A stretch of DNA of 15,678 nucleotides from Lachnospiraceae bacterium UBA1755 (GTDB taxonomy: Bacteria > Bacillota > Clostridia > Lachnospirales > Lachnospiraceae). The notes under the pieces were generated by a model. The model saw nothing but the letters and a program-made list of their open reading frames with translations. It made no database searches and was not told the DNA's origin. Positions 1-5,710 of the stretch are shown piece by piece. The translations under genes and the position numbers were made by a program. The DNA lies in assembly GCA_002314805.1 (NCBI GenBank), contig DCHJ01000009.1:1-15678 (forward strand). The letters run 5' to 3'. Each line of letters starts with the position of its first letter. The first letter of the stretch is position 1.

Positions 1-7
1 TGTAAAA

Positions 8-23
8 TATTGCGAAAGCAATA
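8..23 (-). terminator. Probable intrinsic terminator of the ATP-grasp/DUF2156 gene
   Basis: Read on the minus strand, a perfect 6-bp stem (TATTGC / GCAATA) with a TTTC tetraloop is followed by TTTTACA. It lies 27 bases past the stop codon at 50-52. The stem is short and A/T-rich, so termination may be only partial. Confidence 0.4.
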
Positions 24-49
24 CGGCTGTAAAACCGCCTCTTCGACTT

Positions 50-2062
50 TCACATCGTGATACGCATCTTGTATTTGCGTACCTTGCTGACGGGAAAGTA
101 GGATTCCTTGGATGCTCTGAGACCGGGTATCCCCATATCCTCTTCACGGTTTACATATACCGCTTCCGGGAATTCATGCTGCTGGATGAGTTTATTGATA
201 GCTGCATAGATACCGTCATATGAGATATCTGCCTTTTCAAAATGGATATAGGCGGTATCCTTCTCCATACTGCCGATCGAGAATGCGGCGATCCGTCCGT
301 CTATTATTATGACTCCGCCCCGGGCATTGAGCTTATGCCAGTGGGCAAGCAGGTTGCGGATCATCAGATAATCGCTTTCTTCGGGGTTCTCGATATCCAC
401 TCCTTTTTCCTTTTCCCATTTTCTTACAAGCTCCAGGCATCCCTCAAAGTGTTTTTCTGTGAGAGTCTCGTATCTGTAATCGGGGAAGTTCTTCTCGAAG
501 TTATGAAGATGATTGCGTTTTTTGGAATATTTCCTTCCGGCCAGATCCCTGAGAGCACTGGCATCGTACAGGTAATCCGAGAAGTCGTCATTGTAAAAGA
601 CCGGCTCATGCGGTATTGATATGCTCTCAAAAAGCTCCACGTACTCCTCTCCGATGCCGTAGATTATCATTTCGATATTTCTCTTTTTAAATTCCGGATA
701 TACGGCGCAGATGATCTTCTCCAGCTTTTCTTTATTGAGGCTGCCCAGCGGCATCATCATAAACGGATCCGCATGCCCGGAGCCAAAGGAGATCTGTACG
801 AAGCAGTCTTCAATGACCGACCACACAAAATGGTACATGATATCCCAGGCAAAACGGCAGTTGAAGACGATGTCTGTGATGCGGGAGGTCATACGGCTGT
901 AATATTTTTCATATACCGAGTAGTCGGGCGGCGAGATCCGGTTCCAGTTTACGACATGCTTTTCGGGACAGTAACTGCATTCAGGATCTTCATCGGATGC
1001 ACCGGTACTTACAGGGATGATATCATAATACAGAGATGCCGTATTCCCCGGTGCTGTGACACGCGGGGAAGAGACAGCTGCCGCAGTATCGCTGCAGCCC
1101 TGTTCCTGCCGGGAAATAAGACTCATGAGCTGGCAGAGCAGATCGTTGCCGCTCAGAGTCGAAAAATAAATGCTCCCCATGGCGCGGGGGTTGATTTCAA
1201 GGAGCATAGGATTTCCATAGGCATCTTCCCTGAAGCTGATGCAGCTCAGGTAAGAAAGACCGAGCTTTGCTGCGATGTATCTGCAGTGCTCAAGGAGCAG
1301 GGGGTTGTCCTCCGAAGTGGTGGAGGCCGAGAGACCTCCGAACATATCGTTGTTGCGGCGTACAGTGGCGGCAAGTATGTGCCCCCTGTCAGAGAGTATG
1401 TCTACATCCCATTCCGTACCGGGGAGAAAGGGCATTACTATGCGCTCCTGCGGCAGAGGAGTATCATCGCTCAGGAAGCTGAGAGAATCTATGCAGAAAA
1501 GCTTGCCGGAGAGTCCTTCAAGAGCCTTGCGTGCGTAATTATGACTGTCGGTAAAGAGAAGCAGTCCTTCTGCATTTTCGCCGATCACCGGCTTGGAGAC
1601 ACAGGCAATGCCGCGGTCATGAAAAGCCGCTGCGGCAGCTCTCAGCCCGCCGACGGTCGTGACCCTTTCATAGTCAGTTATGATCCCGCTGTGTTCAGAG
1701 CTTTTGAAATAATCAAACAGCAGTCCCTTATTATTGGCGATCCTGACTGCCTCAGGAGAGGATGTGACAACAAAAGCTCCTGTATCCCTGCGGACGTCTT
1801 CTGCGACAGCTGCCATATATTCCAGCGAGGATGTGACTACCGGAAAGACATAATCCACTCTTTCTTTTCTGATCACATCGATAAGGAATGAATAATAATT
1901 CCCGTCTGTCCGGTCAGGTGCCTCATAAGATGCATCCAGCATGCTTCTGTGCGCCGAAAAGGCAGAGGAAACGAAGCCCACTATACGCGGACTGCCGCTC
2001 AGGCTCCTTAAAGCCCTTATCATGCCGGTGAATTCACCGTCTGTCAGTAAAAATGTTTGCAT
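50..2062 (-). CDS. ATP-grasp ligase-like / DUF2156 fusion protein
   Basis: A 670-residue cytoplasmic protein with two modules. Residues 1-320 look like an ATP-grasp enzyme of the carbamoyl-phosphate-synthase-like or PylC-like type: a Rossmann-like pre-domain, N111-K112 before the grasp domain, SKPVIGENAEG (156-166, K157), an E-W-D-V-D stretch at 217-221, and LLEINPR (287-293) with the metal-binding Glu/Asn. Residues about 373-668 match a complete DUF2156 domain, known from phosphatidylglycerol lysyltransferase C-termini and clostridial stand-alone proteins. Its landmarks are the start WNRISPPDYSVYEKYY, the basic KYSKKRNHL (511-519), and the closing VNREEDMGIPGLR (637-649). Start chosen at the ATG preceded by GAGGAAA (minus strand, 2065-2072). 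ATP-grasp enzymes form acyl-phosphate then amide bonds, and DUF2156 has a GNAT-like fold that often uses aminoacyl-tRNA, so amide formation on a small molecule, peptide or lipid is inferred. The substrate is unknown. It is transcribed alone. Confidence 0.8.
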   Translation of the reverse strand: MQTFLLTDGEFTGMIRALRSLSGSPRIVGFVSSAFSAHRSMLDASYEAPDRTDGNYYSFLIDVIRKERVDYVFPVVTSSLEYMAAVAEDVRRDTGAFVVTSSPEAVRIANNKGLLFDYFKSSEHSGIITDYERVTTVGGLRAAAAAFHDRGIACVSKPVIGENAEGLLLFTDSHNYARKALEGLSGKLFCIDSLSFLSDDTPLPQERIVMPFLPGTEWDVDILSDRGHILAATVRRNNDMFGGLSASTTSEDNPLLLEHCRYIAAKLGLSYLSCISFREDAYGNPMLLEINPRAMGSIYFSTLSGNDLLCQLMSLISRQEQGCSDTAAAVSSPRVTAPGNTASLYYDIIPVSTGASDEDPECSYCPEKHVVNWNRISPPDYSVYEKYYSRMTSRITDIVFNCRFAWDIMYHFVWSVIEDCFVQISFGSGHADPFMMMPLGSLNKEKLEKIICAVYPEFKKRNIEMIIYGIGEEYVELFESISIPHEPVFYNDDFSDYLYDASALRDLAGRKYSKKRNHLHNFEKNFPDYRYETLTEKHFEGCLELVRKWEKEKGVDIENPEESDYLMIRNLLAHWHKLNARGGVIIIDGRIAAFSIGSMEKDTAYIHFEKADISYDGIYAAINKLIQQHEFPEAVYVNREEDMGIPGLRASKESYFPVSKVRKYKMRITM

Positions 2063-2183
2063 GGTTTTCCTCGTTTATTAATATTGATCATGTAATATCT
2101 ACAGGACTATTTTACTACAAAGTTTCGATCGGGGATAAATGATTTTTTGAGTGCATGACAGCAGCCTGAAAAATTAAAAAACA

Positions 2184-2212
2184 TTAAAAAATCGAAAAAT
2201 TGAGTCTATAAT
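2184..2212 (+). promoter_or_regulatory. Sigma-A type promoter for the zinc-ribbon gene
   Basis: A perfect TATAAT (2207-2212) sits 17 bases after TTAAAA (2184-2189, four of six matches to TTGACA) in an A-rich tract. Transcription would start near 2219 and leave a leader of about 150 bases before the start codon at 2371. Confidence 0.6.
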
Positions 2213-2240
2213 GTCTATGAACGAAAGAACCCGGACCGTC

Positions 2241-2274
2241 CCTGCGGACTGAAACGGACAGTTTCACATGCAGG
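2241..2274 (+). other. Nested hairpin in the zinc-ribbon gene leader
   Basis: CCTGC (2241-2245) pairs with GCAGG (2270-2274), and inside it TGAAAC (2250-2255) pairs with GTTTCA (2261-2266) around a GGACA loop. No U-tract follows, so it is not a terminator. It does not match a riboswitch class that I recognise. Confidence 0.4.
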
Positions 2275-2357
2275 AAAATGCACAGTGTATTCCGATGTGT
2301 CAGATACGGATCGCGGGATGCTGAGGTAAGCAGAAACGGTGTAAGGACCGGACAGAG

Positions 2358-2364
2358 AAGGTGG
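2358..2364 (+). promoter_or_regulatory. Ribosome binding site deciding the zinc-ribbon start
   Basis: AAGGTGG lies 6 bases before the ATG at 2371, which begins MFFIMGINDG, the usual N-terminus of this family. The upstream in-frame ATG at 2278 lacks such a site. Confidence 0.65.
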
Positions 2365-2370
2365 CAGCCA

Positions 2371-2766
2371 ATGTTTTTTATTATGGGTATCAATGACGGA
2401 AGAAAGGATTTTGATTTTTGTCAGACAATTGTATGTGCTGTATGCGGAAAGTACGGGAGGTATCAGGTCTTCATGACATATACGGTGCTTTCACTGTTCT
2501 TTATCCCGTGCTTTAAGTGGAACAGGCATTATTATGTGCAGACCACCTGCTGCAATACGGTATATGAGCTTGATCCGGCGACAGGCAGACGTATTGCTGC
2601 CGGTGAGGATATAGAGATCACAGAGGATGATATGACTATGGTACATAACGGAGGCTGGAGGAGTTACAGCAGTGCCGGCTCCGGCAGCAGGCAATGCAGC
2701 AGCTGCGGGTTTACTACGGATGAGGATTATGAGTATTGCCCAAGATGCGGACGCCGTCTTGACTGA
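2371..2766 (+). CDS. Small zinc-ribbon protein of unknown function
   Basis: A 131-residue protein of a family widespread in Lachnospiraceae and annotated only as zinc-ribbon domain-containing. The N-terminal part (1-65) is the conserved core: MGINDGRKDF, a C22-x2-C25 pair, a hydrophobic stretch at 33-48 (VFMTYTVLSLFFIPCF) too short and interrupted to be a confident membrane span, then KWNRHYYVQTTCC with Cys60-Cys61. The four core cysteines could bind one zinc. A polar linker (residues 68-107, rich in Ser and Gly) leads to a C-terminal zinc ribbon, C109-x2-C112 and C123-x2-C126, of the kind that often mediates protein contacts. It is transcribed alone from the promoter at 2184-2212 and faces the methyltransferase gene tail to tail. 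Cellular role is unknown. Confidence 0.8.
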   Translation: MFFIMGINDGRKDFDFCQTIVCAVCGKYGRYQVFMTYTVLSLFFIPCFKWNRHYYVQTTCCNTVYELDPATGRRIAAGEDIEITEDDMTMVHNGGWRSYSSAGSGSRQCSSCGFTTDEDYEYCPRCGRRLD

Positions 2767-2824
2767 GCAGGAAGAGCCGCAGGGTCACCGGCAGATGACG
2801 CCTGCGATCGTCCTGTACCCTGAC

Positions 2825-3895
2825 TCAGCTCTGCTCCTGCATTGCGCATAGCAATTCATAGGAACCGTACTTCTTTGCGGCATCGATCATAGCACGCATA
2901 TTTTCGGGTCTGGTATTTTCACCCATAGCGCAGCCCGAGCTGAGGATGATGCCCCTGCCGCGGGTGCTTTCGATGATTTCCTTTGCCTTGGCATCAACAT
3001 CTGCGGGGGAGCCAAGCACCAGCTGACCGGACGGGTCGATATTGCCCATGAGTACGACATTATCAGGCACCATCTTACGTGCAAAGCCCATGTCGGTCGC
3101 ATAGTCGATCTCAAGGATGTCTGCGCCTGTCCTGCCCATGTCTGCAATGATGTCATTCGCCTTGCCGCAGATATGGATGGAATAGTATCCGTCCCTGCCA
3201 GCAAGACCATCGACCACGGCCTTCTCATGGGGGAATGCAAATTCTCTGTACATCTGCGGAGATATCAGGTTCTGCCCCGCATAGGAATCGCCCATGCTTG
3301 TGGCATGAGCACCGGCGGCAAACTGAGCTCTGGCAAATCTCAGATGAGCCTCTGTGGCCCATTCGAGTGCATGCTGTATGACCTCGGGATCCTCGGTGAG
3401 GAGATCACACATGAAGTCCTCAGGACCGCGCAGCAGCGTGAGCACATCAAAGGGACCCTGGTCCGCGCGTCCCATGATGAACACATGATCGCCGATGGCC
3501 TCCACAAGCCTCTGAGTGGTCTCAAGCCATTCGCAGCATCGGCCTGACTTAAGCGGGTCGGGCAGCTCCAGCTCATCTATGTCCTCCAGCGATTCAAGCA
3601 GCGGATGCTTCTCATCCACGGCAGCCACGCCCTCATCTCTGAATATGACCTTTGCACCGCAGGCCTCTGCCAGAGTCGCATCATCGATGTCGATAACGCA
3701 TCCGTCATATCCGTATTTATCCTGACATGCGATATGCGCAGCCGCAAGCTTTGCCGGATCACGGTTGATCTCTCCGATATGATAGCCATATTCCATCGCA
3801 CTGAACATGAAGCATTGCGGGATCACGGGTATACGATCGGGCAGCTCACCCTTCATTACCGCATTCACCCTTTCTAAAGAAGTCATCTCTTTCAT
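2825..3895 (-). CDS. Corrinoid-type methyltransferase of the uroporphyrinogen decarboxylase family (MtaA/CmuA-like)
   Basis: A 356-residue protein with the (beta/alpha)8 barrel of the URO-D superfamily. The RQAGR substrate-binding motif of the true haem enzyme HemE is absent: the N-terminus reads PDRIPVIPQCFMF instead. A zinc-site pattern H241-x-C243 and C322 (in SSGCAMGENT) is present. That H-x-C...C arrangement marks the MtaA/MtbA/CmuA branch, which moves methyl groups between a methylated corrinoid protein and a thiol or similar acceptor. Other landmarks are GDSYAGQNLISPQMYREF (202-219) and GNIDPSG (284-290). No corrinoid protein or reductive activator lies nearby, so acceptor and donor are unknown. 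Start chosen at the ATG after AAGGAGGAA. A further 84 codons upstream are open but start with TTG, encode an Arg/Met-Pro repeat and are unlike the family. Confidence 0.82.
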   Translation of the reverse strand: MKEMTSLERVNAVMKGELPDRIPVIPQCFMFSAMEYGYHIGEINRDPAKLAAAHIACQDKYGYDGCVIDIDDATLAEACGAKVIFRDEGVAAVDEKHPLLESLEDIDELELPDPLKSGRCCEWLETTQRLVEAIGDHVFIMGRADQGPFDVLTLLRGPEDFMCDLLTEDPEVIQHALEWATEAHLRFARAQFAAGAHATSMGDSYAGQNLISPQMYREFAFPHEKAVVDGLAGRDGYYSIHICGKANDIIADMGRTGADILEIDYATDMGFARKMVPDNVVLMGNIDPSGQLVLGSPADVDAKAKEIIESTRGRGIILSSGCAMGENTRPENMRAMIDAAKKYGSYELLCAMQEQS

Positions 3896-3901
3896 GGCCG
3901 G

Positions 3902-3910
3902 TTCCTCCTT
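3902..3910 (-). promoter_or_regulatory. Ribosome binding site deciding the methyltransferase start
   Basis: On the minus strand AAGGAGGAA stands about 6-8 bases before the ATG at 3895, a near-perfect match to the anti-Shine-Dalgarno. This places the start 84 codons inside the longer open frame. Confidence 0.8.
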
Positions 3911-4080
3911 GGCTCTGTGATCTGTCTGATATAAATGCCGACAGTGATATCCGCCGGCTGTCTCATTCATCGCATAAAAGCACCCCGCCGGGATGTGCTC
4001 CGGTAAGGAGCTGACGCTGCCTCTCCTTTTGTTTTCCGCGGTCGCTTCAAAAAATCCGTGACCGGGCTCAGGAGTGCCGA

Positions 4081-4128
4081 CAGACATCCTCGCAGACATC
4101 CTCGCCGGCATCCTCGCAGGCATCCTCC
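4081..4128. repeat. Four tandem 12-bp repeats
   Basis: Four copies of a CAGRCATCCTCG-like unit run head to tail: 4081-4092 and 4093-4104 are identical, and 4105-4116 and 4117-4128 differ by two or three bases each. They lie in the presumed untranslated leader of the methyltransferase, where the transcript reads as repeated GAGGATG-containing units. Twelve bases is four codons, so the open frame is kept by any change in copy number. Confidence 0.85.
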
Positions 4129-4179
4129 CTGCAGACGTCTCTGTCAAAATCAGCCGGACTGTGGTATCATTGAGTCCAT

Positions 4180-4206
4180 ATTATACTGCGGAAAATGAAT
4201 AATCAA
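4180..4206 (-). promoter_or_regulatory. Possible promoter for the methyltransferase gene
   Basis: On the minus strand a perfect TATAAT (4185 down to 4180) is preceded by TTGATT (4206 down to 4201) at a short 15-base spacing, or by GATTGA (4208-4203) at 17. Transcription from here gives a leader of about 280 bases that includes the tandem repeats. Confidence 0.4.
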
Positions 4207-4311
4207 TCACGTAAATCCAAATGCATACAAAATGCACGCAAAAAACTGCTTTTACGCGCCCTGATGCGCATCCGAAACGGCCCGATGAGATCAGGGACGA
4301 TCGTGCAGGAA

Positions 4312-4328
4312 CGTTCTTACATGACACG
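4312..4328 (+). repeat. Direct repeat, first copy (CGTTCT-N3-ATGACACG)
   Basis: CGTTCT-TAC-ATGACACG here matches CGTTCT-CAG-ATGACACG at 4370-4386 in 15 of 17 positions. The copies are offset by 58 bp. They lie 92 to 166 bp upstream of the epimerase start and could be paired regulator sites. Confidence 0.6.
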
Positions 4329-4369
4329 GAGCGTGCTGCCGGAACGGCATGAGCAGATACAGCGGTGAC

Positions 4370-4386
4370 CGTTCTCAGATGACACG
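4370..4386 (+). repeat. Direct repeat, second copy (CGTTCT-N3-ATGACACG)
   Basis: Second member of the pair with 4312-4328, same orientation, differing only within the central triplet. It ends 91 bases before the epimerase start codon. Confidence 0.6.
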
Positions 4387-4463
4387 TGGTATGTCCTAAC
4401 GCAGCGCATAGCGCGCCGGACGCAGCATAAAAACCATGGATCGGCGATGATCAGCGAATACGC

Positions 4464-4470
4464 AGGGAGG
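4464..4470 (+). promoter_or_regulatory. Ribosome binding site deciding the epimerase start
   Basis: AGGGAGG is 7 bases before the ATG at 4478 but only 1 base before the in-frame GTG at 4472, so the ATG is preferred. Confidence 0.75.
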
Positions 4471-4477
4471 TGTGGGA

Positions 4478-5374
4478 ATGAACTATACGATATCCAATGA
4501 GTTTCTTACTGTCGAGGTTTCCGGCAGAGGCGCCGAGCTTCAGTCTATCCGGTCCGCAGATGGCATAGAATATCTCTGGCAGGGCGATCCGAGGTACTGG
4601 AGTGACCGGGCTCTGACGATCTTCCCCTATGTGGCACGGCTCACCGGCGGCAGGTATACCTACAGAGGGAAAACCTACGAGCTGCCTATCCACGGCTTTG
4701 CTCCGTCTTCGGAATTTCAATGTGATCAGACCGCAGGGACAGGCATGACAATGTATCTTGAGTCCGACGAGGGGACACGCGCCATGTATCCCTTCGATTT
4801 CAGGTTTTCAGAGACCTTCACCCTCGACGGCAGATCCCTTTCAGTCTCCTTTGATATCGAGAACCGCAGCGCGGAGAGGATGTATTTCGGAGTCGGAGGC
4901 CATCCCGGCTTTAACGTGCCCTTCACCGGAATTGCGGGTGCGCATATCGACGGAACTGACTTTTCGGATTACAGGCTCAGCTTTATAGACGCAGGAGATC
5001 CGACCTTCATACAGTTCACAGAGGACTGCTTTGTGACCGATGAGAGGAGACCCCTCAGGCTGAGGGATGGTCTTTACTATGATCTGCGCCATGATATGTT
5101 TGACAATGACGCGATCATTATCACCGATACCTCACATAAGGTAAGACTTGAATCAGATAAGAGTACACACAGCGTGGAGATGCATTTTGATGATTTTGAC
5201 TATTTCGGATTCTGGCATAAACCAAAGTCCGATGCTCCGTATATCTGCCTGGAGCCATGGTCTTCACTGCCGTCGAGGAAGGGGATCACGGAGGACCTTG
5301 AGACCCAGCCGGATCTTAAGTCCGTGGAGGCAGGCTGTACATATCATGCAGGCTTTGAGATGATCTTTCAGTAA
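4478..5374 (+). CDS. Aldose 1-epimerase family protein (LacX type)
   Basis: A 298-residue cytoplasmic protein of the galactose mutarotase superfamily, which interconverts alpha and beta anomers of aldoses. Family marks are R54 in FPYVARLTGG, H72 in PIHGFA, H142 in GVGGHPGF (the general acid His) and E259 in CLEPWSSLP (the catalytic base Glu). Length and motifs fit the short LacX-like subgroup rather than classical 340-residue GalM. It is followed after 336 bases by a sugar ABC transporter operon. It probably has its own transcript, given the leader and promoter-like elements between them, but anomerisation of an imported aldose would suit the operon. Substrate cannot be read from sequence; LacX-type proteins may act on sugar phosphates or other hexoses. 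Confidence 0.88.
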   Translation: MNYTISNEFLTVEVSGRGAELQSIRSADGIEYLWQGDPRYWSDRALTIFPYVARLTGGRYTYRGKTYELPIHGFAPSSEFQCDQTAGTGMTMYLESDEGTRAMYPFDFRFSETFTLDGRSLSVSFDIENRSAERMYFGVGGHPGFNVPFTGIAGAHIDGTDFSDYRLSFIDAGDPTFIQFTEDCFVTDERRPLRLRDGLYYDLRHDMFDNDAIIITDTSHKVRLESDKSTHSVEMHFDDFDYFGFWHKPKSDAPYICLEPWSSLPSRKGITEDLETQPDLKSVEAGCTYHAGFEMIFQ

Positions 5375-5491
5375 TTCACATGAGGCGGCAGGATATAATT
5401 TACCGGGTCAGATGAAGACTATTGCCCGGGCCGACTGACACTGTTTCAGGAACCGGCAGCAGTTTGTTACCCCGGCCGTCCGGGCAGCTCC

Positions 5492-5516
5492 TTTTTCGGG
5501 TACAGGCAGTGTATTA
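5492..5516 (+). repeat. Direct repeat, first copy, upstream of the sugar operon
   Basis: T5-CGGG followed by TACAGGCAGTGTATTA. It matches 5553-5577 at 21 of 25 positions in the same orientation with an offset of 61 bp, close to six helical turns. The shared core is TACAGGYAGTGYATTA. Probably a transcription factor site lying about 90-113 bases before the inferred transcription start. Confidence 0.65.
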
Positions 5517-5552
5517 CAGCAGGATTTGCATCAACAACGGAGAAGGCGGCCA

Positions 5553-5577
5553 TTTTTCGTATACAGGTAGTGCATTA
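5553..5577 (+). repeat. Direct repeat, second copy, upstream of the sugar operon
   Basis: T5-CGTA followed by TACAGGTAGTGCATTA. Its last bases overlap the 13-bp palindrome at 5574-5586, and it covers the expected -35 position of the promoter at 5590-5598. Confidence 0.65.
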
Positions 5578-5586
5578 AGCCTTAAT
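5574..5586. promoter_or_regulatory. 13-bp palindrome, possible operator
   Basis: ATTAAG-C-CTTAAT is a perfect inverted repeat located just upstream of the extended -10 element, where a bound repressor would block RNA polymerase. Confidence 0.45.
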
Positions 5587-5589
5587 CGG

Positions 5590-5598
5590 TGCTAAAAT
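5590..5598 (+). promoter_or_regulatory. Probable extended -10 promoter of the sugar operon
   Basis: TG-C-TAAAAT is an extended -10 motif. No good -35 hexamer is found 16-18 bases upstream, where the second direct repeat lies instead, which suits an activator-dependent promoter. Transcription would start near 5605. A TTGACG at 5625-5630 has no matching -10. Confidence 0.4.
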
Positions 5599-5675
5599 GT
5601 ATCTGAAAAGCGGACGGAGAACAATTGACGGCCGTAACGATTCCGGTTACTGAAGAGGCGAAAGCTTCTTTGTAA

Positions 5676-5694
5676 TATAAATTTAAAATTTATA
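5676..5694. repeat. 19-bp perfect A/T palindrome before the first operon gene
   Basis: TATAAATTT, a central A, then AAATTTATA. It abuts the GAGAGG ribosome binding site (5695-5700) of the binding-protein gene. It could be an operator, an upstream A/T-rich translation enhancer, or a weak hairpin. Confidence 0.7.
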
Positions 5695-5710
5695 GAGAGG
5701 AAAAAAAGAC

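Larger units (their letters stand above)
2063..2370. other. Divergent intergenic region with zinc-ribbon gene promoter and leader
   Basis: This gap separates the leftward ATP-grasp gene from the rightward zinc-ribbon gene. The left half is A/T-rich and presumably holds the leftward promoter, which I could not place. The right half holds a clear rightward promoter and a roughly 150-base leader with a nested hairpin, both listed separately. An in-frame extension of the zinc-ribbon frame back to 2278 has no ribosome binding site and family-unlike residues. Confidence 0.6.
3896..4477. other. Divergent intergenic region with repeats
   Basis: 582 bases between the methyltransferase and epimerase genes. 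From left to right it holds the methyltransferase ribosome binding site, a long leader read leftward with four 12-bp repeats (4081-4128), a TATAAT for the leftward promoter, an A-rich tract near 4200-4245, a bulged hairpin (CCCTGAT 4259-4265 / ATCAGGG 4290-4296), and two 17-bp direct repeats before the epimerase gene. I could not place a rightward promoter with confidence. No gene is supported here. Confidence 0.6.
5375..5710 (+). other. Leader and control region of the sugar operon
   Basis: 336 bases without a gene. A small GC hairpin (CCCGG 5471-5475 / CCGGG 5480-5484), with a T5 run starting 7 bases after it, may weakly terminate the epimerase transcript. Then come two 25-bp direct repeats, a 13-bp palindrome, an extended -10 promoter, and a 19-bp A/T palindrome that abuts the first ribosome binding site. 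Confidence 0.6.

Noticed and set aside
773..1891. Open frame of 372 codons on the plus strand
   Set aside because: It lies antisense inside the ATP-grasp/DUF2156 gene, has no ribosome binding site or family-like motifs, and the minus-strand protein has clear conserved motifs throughout.
2767..2824. Bidirectional terminator between the zinc-ribbon and methyltransferase genes
   Set aside because: Only scattered short complementarities and no T-run on either strand.
2825..3895. Haem biosynthesis enzyme HemE
   Set aside because: The RQAGR substrate motif is missing, the zinc ligands of the methyltransferase branch are present, and no haem gene is nearby.
3896..4147. 84-codon N-terminal extension of the methyltransferase
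   Set aside because: It begins with TTG, encodes a low-complexity Arg-Met-Pro repeat from the 12-bp tandem repeat, and a near-perfect ribosome binding site sits right before the internal ATG at 3895.
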